Part shown: positions 24,001 through 36,000 of the stretch, one piece after another | Position numbering within the stretch: the stretch's first letter is position 1 | How the letters are laid out: the number at the start of each line of letters is the position of its first letter | Assembly: GCF_029962835.1 (NCBI RefSeq) | Contig: NC_080583.1 | Span: 2,418,001 to 2,482,000 of the forward strand | Direction of reading: 5' to 3' | Origin: Magnolia sinica | Taxonomy: Eukaryota; Streptophyta; Magnoliopsida; Magnoliales; Magnoliaceae | Length of the DNA: 64,000 nucleotides | Translations under genes and position numbers: made by a program | The notes under the pieces: generated by a model | What the model saw: the letters and a program-made list of their open reading frames with translations, nothing else | The model's database searches: none | Told to the model about the DNA's origin: nothing

Positions 24001-27000
24001 AAAATTAGTATCAGCTTGTGGTTGTGCAACTTACAGATTTACTGCGGCTGATACAATAATTTGGGTAAAAGCAAAATTTCACTTTGTTTTGAGCTTCCAT
24101 TACCAATTTCCAAATATGAGAGCTTCTGTGGTGTTGTGGATTCCCTCAAAATAAGTCGTTCATGAAAAGCAAACACATCGGTTGCCAAACTAGTGAACTT
24201 TTGTCTGGATTTACTATCTCAATGGATTTTGTTTTATCCTTTTTCTTTTTCTCTTATGTAGCTGTATTCTAGAAACTGGCTTATCTTTGTCCAATCCCCT
24301 CTCCTACACTTTATATCCTTTTCTTCTGTTGCACATCTCTATAAGAAAAGTAACAATGCCATGTGATTGTCACCATGAAGGCTGCGGTAAAGTGCCAAGA
24401 TTAATTACTGGGTCACCCTTTATCGGCATTGATTCTTAATACATCTGTATGCTTCTTTATGTTTGTCGTAGATAGCAATATGGTCCTTGAAATTGAGTTC
24501 TTTTTTCTTTAATCGATGAATGGGTGCTTGGCCACACGTTCATATGGCTGTCAGTGGGCCAGGCCTGGGGATGGCTTCAGCCTGGATTTTGAACTGGCTG
24601 GACTGGCCCTAATAAAAAAATTTGATCTTGCTTGGCCCAGTGACAACCCTATTTATTCATGGTTATTGTATATTGTGCTTCCTTGATGCCTAATTTTCTG
24701 CCTCTAAGAAATTTACCTAAGAAGATGAAGTCCATCATTGAAGAAATATATTACCCTATTGTAGAATATACCCCATATGATCTGCTCATGTCAATGACAG
24801 AGCTAAGGAAATACTTTGAAGTTGTTAGCCCTGCTTAGGGCATCCATGGATCAATTTCCATGTTGAAATTTCTTTAAATTTTATATTATAAACTTTAAGC
24901 ATTCGTTGAGGTCTTCTGTTACTTTGTAATTGTTCTTGAGCTCTGTTTTTCCTGAGTGCTTTAGTTCTTTGTTTCAGTCTGAGGAAGTTTGAGTAGTCAA
25001 TTAACACATGTGGTGATTCTCCGTATTTTGTAGTTGCATATATGCTCATATCCTTCTCATATTTCATACTGTTTTTATTTTTATTTTCTGGTGATCAGGA
25101 ACTAGTGATGGGCAGACAAAAGTTGTGAGAGAAGGGGATAATGGCATGGCTTACTCATGGAATGCAAGAGATCAGACGTGGGATAAAGTACGAACTTGAT
25201 AGCTAGTCTTGTACAGTTATTTTAAAGAGCCATTCACTTTCATGGTTGAAGCTGTCTTATAACTTTGATTTTTAATGTATGAGAACATCAAAGGCCCTGT
25301 TTGGTAGACGCATAAAAATGAGCTCATTTTAGCTCATTTTAGTTGACAGTAATTATGTATTAGTGACAAACTCATTTTTAGGTGCCTACCAAACAGGGCC
25401 TTAGTTTGTTTTCAATTTTGATTAAATTGGTTTCATATTCTTCTTGTTAAATGAACTCATTAAGCAGTAAATTGCAAAGATTGACTGCTTGCTAATTATT
25501 GTAAATGGGGAACTCTTTTTTATGATGATAACTGCGTTTCTCAATATATGTATCTATTGGGCAATGGTACTAATTACACTAAATGCTTGTAGGGGTTTTC
25601 GATGATTATATCCTGATCTTTGTTTGTCAAATTTCTTCATCTATTACCGTCTTATAGCTTATAACACTACTGACTACAGGGGTGGGTTTTTCCTTGGGAA
25701 ATGGAACAGAGATTAGGTTCCGGGAGGATGTATGGTTGGGAGAGCAAAAGTTGAGTGAGGTATTCTCCTGTTTAGCAGGGATTTCGATAGAGGCAAATAC
25801 AATGGTGCCGAGTTGCTTGTCTTCCCGGCGGAGGAAGTTATTTGGGCTCCTTGTAGGAGAAATTTGGATGATGTAGAGGTGGAGTTGTTGAAATTTCTGG
25901 ATATATTGGGTAAGGTGCATCTTGTGGTTTCAGAAAGGGATTTGATTAGATGGTTAGAAGAAATTCCGGCAAGTTTTCAGTAAAATCTTCATATAAAATG
26001 ATTAGTGGTATGGCAAGTGTTGGTGGGGTCAGTTAGTCAGACAGCTCATGTGTGGCCATATCATACTCCTTCAATGGTGGCTGCTCTAACTTGGTTAGTG
26101 GGTAGAAACAAAGTGCTCACAGTTGACAGTTTACACAAGAGGAAGATGATTCTCCTGAAAGTGTGCTGATACTGTTATCAGAATTAGGAATTGGTTGATC
26201 ACCTCTTTATTCACCATCAGTTCGCAAGAAGGACTTGGGAATGCTTCTTTAAGTTGTTCGGTCTAGCATGGGTTTTGCCAAGGTCCATTGAGCATTTCTT
26301 CTTGGATTGTCCTGGTGGAGGTGAAGGAAAAATTGGGAAGAAAGTTTTGCGTCTCGATTTATTAGTGGTAATCTGGTTTTTATGGTTAGAAAGGAATAAT
26401 AAATGTTTCAGAAATCGGAAGGGGCTGATTCTTGGAGATCTTCAATTTAGCTAAACTGCATGTTATGGAATGGGTGATAGCATCAAAGGCTATTGTTACT
26501 GCCCACTTTCCTGATAGTTGGTTAGGTCTGTAATTTGTATTTTCTTTTTCCTTTTTATGTATTTTTTGCTCTTTTGTAATGCTTTAGGCTATGACCTCTT
26601 CTTGATAAAATTATCACTGTTCAAAAAAAAAAAAAAAAAAAAACACTACTGACAAAAACTTTGCATCCGAAGCACAACATATCCAAGCATTTTATGGTCC
26701 TTCACCTTTTTATTTTTATTTTTTAAATTATAAAAATTATAAAAATTAATATCCTTTGACATTCTGTTACTGTCATATTGTTATTACCAATATTAGAATT
26801 TTATTTAGATCACAATTTCTCAGCCATAGGAAAGAGCATAGCTCAGGGGCTTATCCTATTACTTGTTGTTAAGATATGGAATCAAGCGTACCTTCCATGT
26901 CCACATTTGCAATGCTCTAGCAAAGTCTCTGTCTTCTATCACCACCTGTTCTTGGTGTATGAGTTGGGAAAGTAAATTTGGTTGGACAAAAATATCCCCA

Positions 27001-30000
27001 AAATTTAGAAAAAAACAAATTTGAACTTAGTTTTCCCTTACCAACTAGAAAATAAATGTAATTGGTCAAACTTGAATCACTTGAGTGTGATTTTTTTAAT
27101 TGTTTTTCACTCCCCTTTTGATGCCTTTTCTAAAGCTGGCAATGATGACCTGAATAGTTTTTTAATGATTCCAGATTGGTGAGGTTGTGGATGGGCCGGA
27201 AGATAATATGAATCGTGCGGTTCTTGATGGTGTTCAATATGATTATGGTAAAGCTGCTTTAATTTACAGATATGTAAATTAAATCACTTGTTGTACACGC
27301 TGTGTTGTTTCTTTCTGAGCTTTTAAAATGTTTGTTTTTCAGTATTTGATGTTGACATTGGAGATGGTGAGCCTATTCGCAAATTACCATACAATCGAGC
27401 AGGTAATCTTTGATATCACATACTGTGTGTTTTTCCTTTTTCTTTTATGATGTGGTGGGGATTATATTAGCTTTTTTGTTTCCTGTTTCTATATCACTTT
27501 CTTCCTTCATCTAACGATCATCACATTATTGGCATAACAAGTTATTAGTTTGTCATCTGATACCCCAACTTGTTTTAAGCTGGCTGCTATATGATTTCCA
27601 TTTTGTGATTTACTTAGTGCCTGTGTTTTTTGGAAGTTGGTCGTTTCATGCAAGGCAAGCTTTATGTTTTTGTCAATCCAAAGTATGACTCTACAAACAG
27701 TGAGCTGTTTCCAGATAATCCTTATGATACTGCTGACAAGTGGCTTCTCAAGGAGAATCTTCCACTTTCTTATCGCCAACAAATTGTAGAGTTTATACTG
27801 CAAAATTCTGGGCAGAAGGACTTTGCTCTTGATACGTCATTCCGTGATCCTTACACTGGTGGTAAGCATTCAGATTTTGCAAGATTTTGACATGAAAGTT
27901 GATATGGTATGTATCTTTATTAACTTCTAGTGCTGTAAATAAATGCCTATGCTTTCTTTTTTATCTTTTTTCTTTTGTTGCAGCTAATGCTTATATACCA
28001 GGACAGCCATCTAACCTGTCAGGTATGTGTTTGACATCTATACATAAATGGTATTTAACCATCAAAATGCTGCTATGATTTCTACAGAGAAAACATTGAT
28101 GTTTCTCGTTGCACTGAGTTCTGATTCTCTCGAGTTTACTTTAAAACAATCAGTGTGAGACACTTGGATTGTCTTATTTAGTATTTTATGTTCTGGGTAT
28201 TCATAGCAGGTGTTTCAACAAAACCTACTTTCAAGCATATACCCAAGGTACTTTCCTTTTTCCTTTTCTCCATGTTTCTGTTAATAAAAATGATATGAGA
28301 ATCTCTATGGTCTAAAGATGCAAAGGCAAAAAAGACTATTTTCCAACATAGCTTTTGAGTAAGAATCTCTAGTTGACGTAGTAGTTGCGTCAAATAGTTG
28401 AAGGGTATCTGTTCTTGAAGTTTCTAACTATATGTCTTTCTACTCTTTGATTTTGATTTCAGAAAGGGATGCTTTTCTTTGATGTGGCTCAGTATGACGG
28501 GATTCTCAAAAAGATCACAGAGTTCAACAATGCACTATCATCTAACACGGTAAAGTTTTGTATAGATTCAGAAGATCTTAGATGTTGGTTACTTGCTTAT
28601 TTGTAGTGTTACATATGTTTGCTAGTTTCCTCTTCATTAATTGCATGGCTTTCTTAACGTGGATATCATGGTACTGTGGGAATATTCTTGCTTGTGAATC
28701 TGATGCTTGGCTGAGTGCTTGGATTTTTAAATCCCATTCTTTGCTCAGAATCTAAAGAGTTTGTAGTTTGTTGCTTGTTTCCATGTTACGTCTGTTTGAA
28801 TTGCTGCTTGAGTTATGCTTGGGCAGAAAGCATGCTAGTATTTTTAGTGAAAGCTTTGAGGATAGGTCTGCATTTTGAATTGCTATTGAAAAATGCATAC
28901 TGATTATTGAAATGATGGAATAAATTTGACAATATTTTTGCAGGGGCAGAATAATCTGTCATTGACAGAGCTTGAGATATCAAGGTTAACTGCCATCACT
29001 AAGGTACTAAAAGACACATCACACTACCATTGCAGCAGATTTGCAGATATTGACGTTGCTTTGTTGGTGAAATTGTTAAAATTGTGGCCCCCCACAATGA
29101 TGTTTCCAGGTTGGTCTTCGCCATTGTTATTATCACCATCATGTGATTCTTTTGTATCTGCTACCTTTATCTGTTATTCAGTTTTTCGTTGAATGTCTTT
29201 TTTGTTTTGTTTATCAGAGCAACAAATCTATATGAAATCACATGTTAATTCATGCTGCTCGAGTTCTGTAAACATTTTAATAGTTTACCGTCATCTCTCA
29301 TGTCACCTTCTTTCGGTGATGCAGCAATTGATATCCTAAGAATGATCATCTTGCATCCTGATGGCGCAAGTTTACTTCTCAACTACATTGAAGATGGAAA
29401 TGGTATTTAATTTTTTTTAGTAGAGTACCCATTATGCTTGGTTTCTATTTGTGTAACCTGATTGAGATGAGAACTTCTTAGGAGTGTTCTTTCCTTTAGT
29501 AGAATGCCCGTTATGGTTTACTTTCTATTGGGTTGGATCATTTTAGGCTGTTTCTTGTTTATTCTGAATATGATGATGTTTGTTGGTCTTATTTTAATGC
29601 CAGCATGATTAAAAGCTAATTGGTTAGGACAGATGTGGTTGGGCTGGACGGATTTCCTCTTGCTTTCTTCCAAGTTTTTTGGAATGTGGTTAGGGCAGAT
29701 GTGATTACTTCTGTCAAAAAATTTTTCACTGAAGACCAATTGCCTCCTGAATTAGGAACATCCTTTATTGTTATTATCCTTAAAGTTGAAGGTGCCAAGA
29801 GCCTAAAAGCCTTCAGGCCGATTAGCCTTATTCGAAATCCGTATATAATTTTGACCAAGTTTTTTGCTTCAAGATTTCAGGGTGTGTTGGGTGGCATTAT
29901 TTCAGATTTTCTAGGGGTTTTTGTGGCAGGAAGACATATTCTCGACGGTGCTCTCATAGCCCATGAGTGCATAGACTCTGGATTTAAACAGAGGGTGGTG

Positions 30001-33000
30001 TGCAAGTTGGATGTCGAGAAGGCCTATGATCATATAGAGTGGGAATTCCTCGACTATATGCTAGACAGATTGGGGTGCGACGTTAAATGGAAAAAAGAGG
30101 ATTCAGTTATGTGTCAAGAACCCCTCCTTGGTACTTGTGAATAGCTCCTCAAAGGGCTTCTTCAAGCTGTCTAGGGGGCTTCACCAAGGGGACCCGCTTT
30201 CTCCCTATCTTTATTGGTGGATGCAGAAACCTTTATCCGATTGCTAGCTAATGGTCAAGAGACTGACCTTATTAGTGGCTTTAGAGTGGCCCCCTCGGCG
30301 AACCGAGTCTTGCAGCTTCAGTTTGCGGATGACACAATCATCTTTTTGTGATGCTGATAGTACAATGATATCCAAACTTCAGAAAATTGTTGCGTGCTTT
30401 GAGGTGGTTTCGGGGTTGAAGATCAACGTGGGGAAAAGTGAATTGTTGGGCATCCATCTTTCTTCAGAAGAGGCTGGTGTCTGGTTTTGGCTGCCGGATT
30501 GGATCCTTTCCTTCCGCCTATTTGGGGCTGCCCCTATGCGTAGGAAAGCCCCCTAAGGGCCTGTTTGATTTTCCACTGCACTGGTAAATACTAGGTAAAA
30601 GAGTAATAATTATTTCCCTGTGTATTTACAAGGCACCTGATTTGACTACTTACTTTTTTGACACAGAAACCGAAAACATTACAAAATATATATGGGTCCC
30701 ACTGTGATGCATTTCGCTTATCCACACCGTTCATCCATTATGCCTTTTGAATTTATAGCATGAGCAAAAAAATGAGGTATATCCAAAACTCAAGTGGACC
30801 ACACCATACGAAAACAGTAATCGAATACTTACTGTTAAAAACTTTGTGAAGCCATTGTTTCTTTTGGTGTGGGCTACCTGAGTGTTGGATCATCCTCATT
30901 TTTTGGCTCATGCCTCAAAATATTGTGGTAAAACATATGGACGGAATTGATATATCATATACATTACCTTGAGGTTCAAAAATTTTAAATAGCTATTTGA
31001 ACCGGTTCCCAATGCAGAAGTTTCCCTGGATTTTCAAACGGATGAAATGGTAATAATTACCCATTTCCTGGGTATTTACCCAAGCTCTTGGAAATCAAAC
31101 ACGCCCTAAGCATTTATGGGATACGGTGATCGAGCGAATTGAAAGAAGGTTGTCCACGTGGAAGAGCCGGTATCTGTCTTTGGGCAGGAGTTTGACCCTA
31201 ATCAAAGCAACCTTTTCAAATATGCCTCTTCATTTCATGTCCTTGTACAAGTGTTTGTAATCGATTTAGGTTAGATTGGACAAGCTTAGAAGGGATTTCT
31301 TATGGAGGGATTTTCATCCCTTGAGATGGGTTGAGGTCCGTAAGCCAATTTCTCTAGCTGGTGTAGGAGTCCGAAGCTTGTCCACCATGAATTTGGCCCT
31401 CCTTAGTAAACGACTTTGGCCTTTTGGGACAAAAGGTCATTTATGGCGCGAGATAATATCTTCCAAGTATGGTGTTAAGGAGGGATGTTGGGAGGCGAAG
31501 GAGTCTTCTCTCTATCGAGCTTTTCTTATATGGAAATCAATATTAGGTTTGAGAGAGAAATTCAAGGAAGCCATATCTTTCTCTTTGGGAGATGGTACTC
31601 GTATTAGATTTTGGAAGGACCCTTGGCGGCCGCTCTCTACATCTTGATTATCGCAATCTGGCTAGTATTACGACTTTTGAAAAGCTAAAAGTGGCAGATT
31701 GCTTCTCTCTTGAGGGTTCTTCAGTTAGCTGGATGCACCCTTTTGTGAGGAACCTAATGGATGGTGAGCTCGAAGAATTTCTCTCCCTTCAAGATCACCT
31801 TCGCCTTGTGTTTCCTTTAGATGAGGATGATTCTTTGGTCTGGGCTAACCATGGATCGGGTCAGTTCATAGTTGTCTCCTTCTATACAATGCTATGCCCG
31901 GAGAAGTCAAGTCTAGAGGGACCTTTCGCTTACCACTTTTAGTTCTATGGCACATGATGCAGGACAATTAACCACTTGCTCTAAAAGCTCGAACTGTTAG
32001 AGTATGGCGAATTAATCCATTTATCTCATAACCGAGGCCACATATTGCATGGGTTAGGACCTTGGCCGAACCCCCTTCGTGGGCCCCAAATCACATGGGC
32101 CGCCCACCCCGAGTGTGTCCCCGCATCCCACGGGCTACCCCACTCAAGCCCGGTGTGAAATGCACATTAATCACCCCTGGTGAGGAGTCTCGAACACGAG
32201 ATCTCCCCTGTGGGCCCCAAATCACATGGGTCACCCATGCCGAGTGTGTCCTCGCATCGCACTGGCTACTCCACTCGAGCCCGGTGTGAAAATGCCCCTG
32301 CATTAGCACACCTCTGAAGGTGATCACCTTTTCTTGGTTAGTGGCCAAAAAAAGTGTTGACAATCAATAACCTTTAAAAGCGTGGAATGTCTATTCCGAA
32401 CATGTGCTGCCTATGCAAGCAAGATGCCGAGTCCATAGACTGTCTTTTTATTTCATGCCTTTACACCTTCGAAGTTTGGTTGCACTTCCTAGCTTTATTT
32501 GGGACACCTTGGGTTATGGCGGGGTCAGTTGGTGATCTCCTTTGGTCGTGGTATAGAGGAGGCATGGTCAAGAAAGCTAGGGCTACATGGTAGCTGGTTT
32601 TGTCTACTGTCTGGTGGGCTATTTGGAGTGAGAGGAATAGACGCCGGTTCTGATATATTGAACGATCATGTGAAGCAGTGATAGCTCTTATTGAACTGCT
32701 GGTTTCTGAGTGGGTTGTGGCCCTAAATGTGGAGCAGGATGTTATTTTGGAAGTCTTAGGGATGTAATCTTTTTGGCCTTTTTTTTTCCTTGCATTCTTT
32801 TATCGTTGTGTCCGCATGTGGGCCTTTAATAAAATTTCCATTATTCTTAAAAAAACAAAAAAGGTAATTAGTACTCCATGACACATGTGCTGTTTAGTCT
32901 CAACAGGACTAAGTTTCCTTGGCACTTATGATGATTCTTAACAACCTGCCTTTTTGGAGTGTGATAATCACCACCACCCTTTCTATGCTGCACAGATATA

Positions 33001-36000
33001 TTAATGGAGACACTCAAGAAATCTACTCTATCACCTGCATTACCAGCAAATCTCTTAACTAGTGTGCGAGTGGTGACAAATCTCTTCAAGAATTCATGCT
33101 TCCATCAATGGCTACAATTGCACCGAAGTGAGGTCAGTCTTTTCTTCACTGAAATTATTGGGTTCCTCTCTATTAATACACTCCTAAGTAAGAATGGCTG
33201 TCAAAAACTAATGTTGTTGTTGTTTTTTATTTATTTTTATTTTTTTATTATGATGATTTTGAATACGAGTTCTTGGCAATTCCGCTTTCTAATAATACCT
33301 TAATAAACTGTAAAATGGGATGTTTCTTATTCTTGATGGTCATTGTGAGGGCCATGGTGTGCTTTGTTGTTACTGCTGGATGAAATCTTTTAACAGGCAA
33401 CACAGGGTCAATGCCATGACCTTAAGATCACAGCCCTCCCTTGTGCTACCAGGCTATGGCATGGTTATGACATGGGTGTCTCACGCCATGACATTTGTGC
33501 TACCAAATGGAGAGTTAGAAACCCCACTCATCCTATTTTTTTTTTTTTTTTTAAAAGGCTGCCAAACACAGCTAAGGTACCCATCACAATGTGTGTGGGT
33601 TACATAGACCCTCACATCCCAACTGATTGAGCATGAAGCATGGCCCTTTGTCCTAATCTTAGCAATGCAGGGCAAGCTAGGTCTGCATTCAGTTTAAGAC
33701 CTTTTCTATCATTCAACGATCTGTCATCATCTGGGCGATTCATATAAACTAACCAGATCTCTCTCTTAAAGTTGCTGGTGGTACGCCACAAACGAGCTGT
33801 TATTTTTCTTTCACTCGTTATTTCTTTTCTTTCATTTATCATCATGAGAATGAAATGGTGGTATATTTAGCTGTAGCCTAATTCCAAAAGCATTTTATTT
33901 CCTATGCATTTGGTTGATATTTGATGGTATAACCAATATAGGTTTGTCTATTTATGGTGCTTGCAGGTTCTTGATTCATTATCTAGTTGTTCTTCATCTT
34001 CCAATAAGAATGTGAATTTGTCTTATTCGACATTACTACTCAAGTAAGTCCTATATTGTTTATTACTTTTTCTCTATTGGGCCTGGCTTTGGTGCACGGT
34101 GTTTGCTAAGGGGCCATTTGGATGCTCACAAAGTTATGTACCGCGCTAACTGTTCTGGCTAGACAGCTTGTAAATAGTTTGGCAAACTCATTTTTACACA
34201 CGAACTGACAAAAATGAGTGGACTATATACTGAAGATATGATTGTGAAGCTGGTATAATGTACACTTGCTAAAAGGATTGGATGGCTTATTCCTAGTACG
34301 GTGCATGCAGAACATAATGTTCTATGCACATGCGTCACATTTTTCAAATGTTTGACGTGTAACCATCCATGTTCAAGCATCCATATATGCCGCATATGCC
34401 ACAATCAAACGTTACCTTTATGATATGGGTTGTAATAGCTGTTATGGCCTGCATAACGGCCGTTATGGTCTTTTTTTTTTTTTTTAAAAAAAAAAACCCC
34501 GAAAAACTTGTATCGGCCCCGTAATAGGTCGTTATGGCCTTTATGGGGGGCGTAATGGGCCGTTACAAGTCATTTTTTTTTTTCCATAACGGCCTTTACA
34601 ACCGGATGCAGATTGCGTCCTACCCCTGTCCGTCTCTAGCCACGAACAGGCAGATCTGTGGGGCTGCCCACCGTGATGTATTTGTTTATCCACGCTGTCC
34701 ATCCTTTTTTTTTTCTAGATCATCTTAAGGTATGAGCCCAAAAATGAGGTAGATCCAATGCTCAAGTGGACCACACCAAATAGTAAGCTTGGTTTGCATT
34801 AAATGCACAAAGCAATAAATGCAAGAGTCATGTGTGGTGTGGTCCACATGAGCGTTGGATCTGCCTCATTTTTGGGCTCATGCCTTAAAATGATCTGCAA
34901 AAAGGGATGGATGGCGTGGATAAACAGATACATCACAGTGGGCTGCCCCACAGACCTGCCCGTTCGTGGCTAGAGATGGGCGAGGGTAGGACACAATCCG
35001 CGCCCTTTACGGCCCCATAACGGCTGTTACGGCACACCATGTTCGAATGTGCCCCATGTGTTAGTGTGCACACATGCAACATAAATGTTACATGTGCCAC
35101 CAACCATCTTAAGACTCCCCACATGTTCCACAACTCCCGATTCCAGGTGTTTGACAAACAGGGTACAAGACAAGATGACCTGCATGGCTAATTCAAGACA
35201 ACTTGTGCAGTAGACAATTATATGAGCATCCTAATGGCCTCTAAGATTCGTTGCAAATATCCCCCATTGTTGGGTGGAAATCCAACATTTAGTTCAACAA
35301 ATGGACTCCTAAAATCTCATTCGGAAAACGTGTTGAGATTTCCACCTGCCATCTTTGGATGATGGGAGCTGTGTTTACATGAACTCTCAACACTTGTGGC
35401 ACATCTTTTCCAATCAATTTTTTACATAATACATTGAAATAAGTAGTGTGGAACTAGCATTTTGATCATTTGATATTGTTAGCCAAAGCTGTGATTTCTT
35501 TAAGCCATAATTTGCTCCATTTCAACATATTTAGTTCTTTCAAGTATTCGTAATGAGAAATATCCATTGGTTGGAATTATTTCTTGACTTTCAAATCCTT
35601 ACAACGGCTGAACCTTCAATTTCTTCATTAAGGTTGCATTTGGGATGCAAAAGTGAATTTGAAATTGAAATAGAGCTATCAGTTTAATCAATAAAAAATG
35701 ACAAAAATTTAATGATGCTTCCTAGCATTCAGTGCGGGAGTAATTCTCACAGCCCAACTTGATAGGATCATAGTTGCAATTTAGAGTCCAGAGACCTGTA
35801 ATGTGAATGCTTGGGAAATTACAATTTGGTTGTTTCCACTGACTAACACTTGTAATCTCATTCGATGGTGGATCAACGTTATGGGTGAATGGCTTTGGAA
35901 CAATGGTGGATCAACCTTATGGGTGAATGGCTTTGGAACTACTCTTGTAACTCTTTAGGGAATAATGTGATACTCAGGCAGCATATGATTCTTGACACAC

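Larger units (their letters stand above)
29625..32858 (+). mobile_element. Decayed LINE (reverse transcriptase to 3' end) with two nested insertions
   Basis: 29640-30150 encodes the reverse-transcriptase core: [58 protein letters not shown]-like sequence follows near 30325. After the first insertion come [18 protein letters not shown]-type sequence (31130-31200), [16 protein letters not shown] (31580-31625) and, after the second insertion, [20 protein letters not shown] (32402-32460). Stops and frameshifts make it non-functional. Candidate target duplications are AAAAGCTAATTGGT (29611-29624) and AAAAGGTAATTAGT (32859-32872), matching at 12 of 14. Confidence 0.85.
29403..32995 (+). other. PLAA intron 17
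   Basis: 3.6 kb, almost entirely one decayed LINE (29625-32858) with two elements inserted into it. The LINE is on the sense strand of the host gene, so it is transcribed with the PLAA precursor. Confidence 0.8.

Noticed and set aside
27630-27714. In-frame open extension upstream of PLAA exon 12
   Set aside because: It could suggest an earlier acceptor, but the extension has no similarity to the family and the TTTCCAG acceptor at 27714 gives the exact conserved join. Retaining the whole intron would add a stop.
29620-30144. 174-codon open frame with reverse transcriptase motifs
   Set aside because: Not listed as a gene because it lacks the catalytic half in frame and belongs to a decayed LINE within intron 17.
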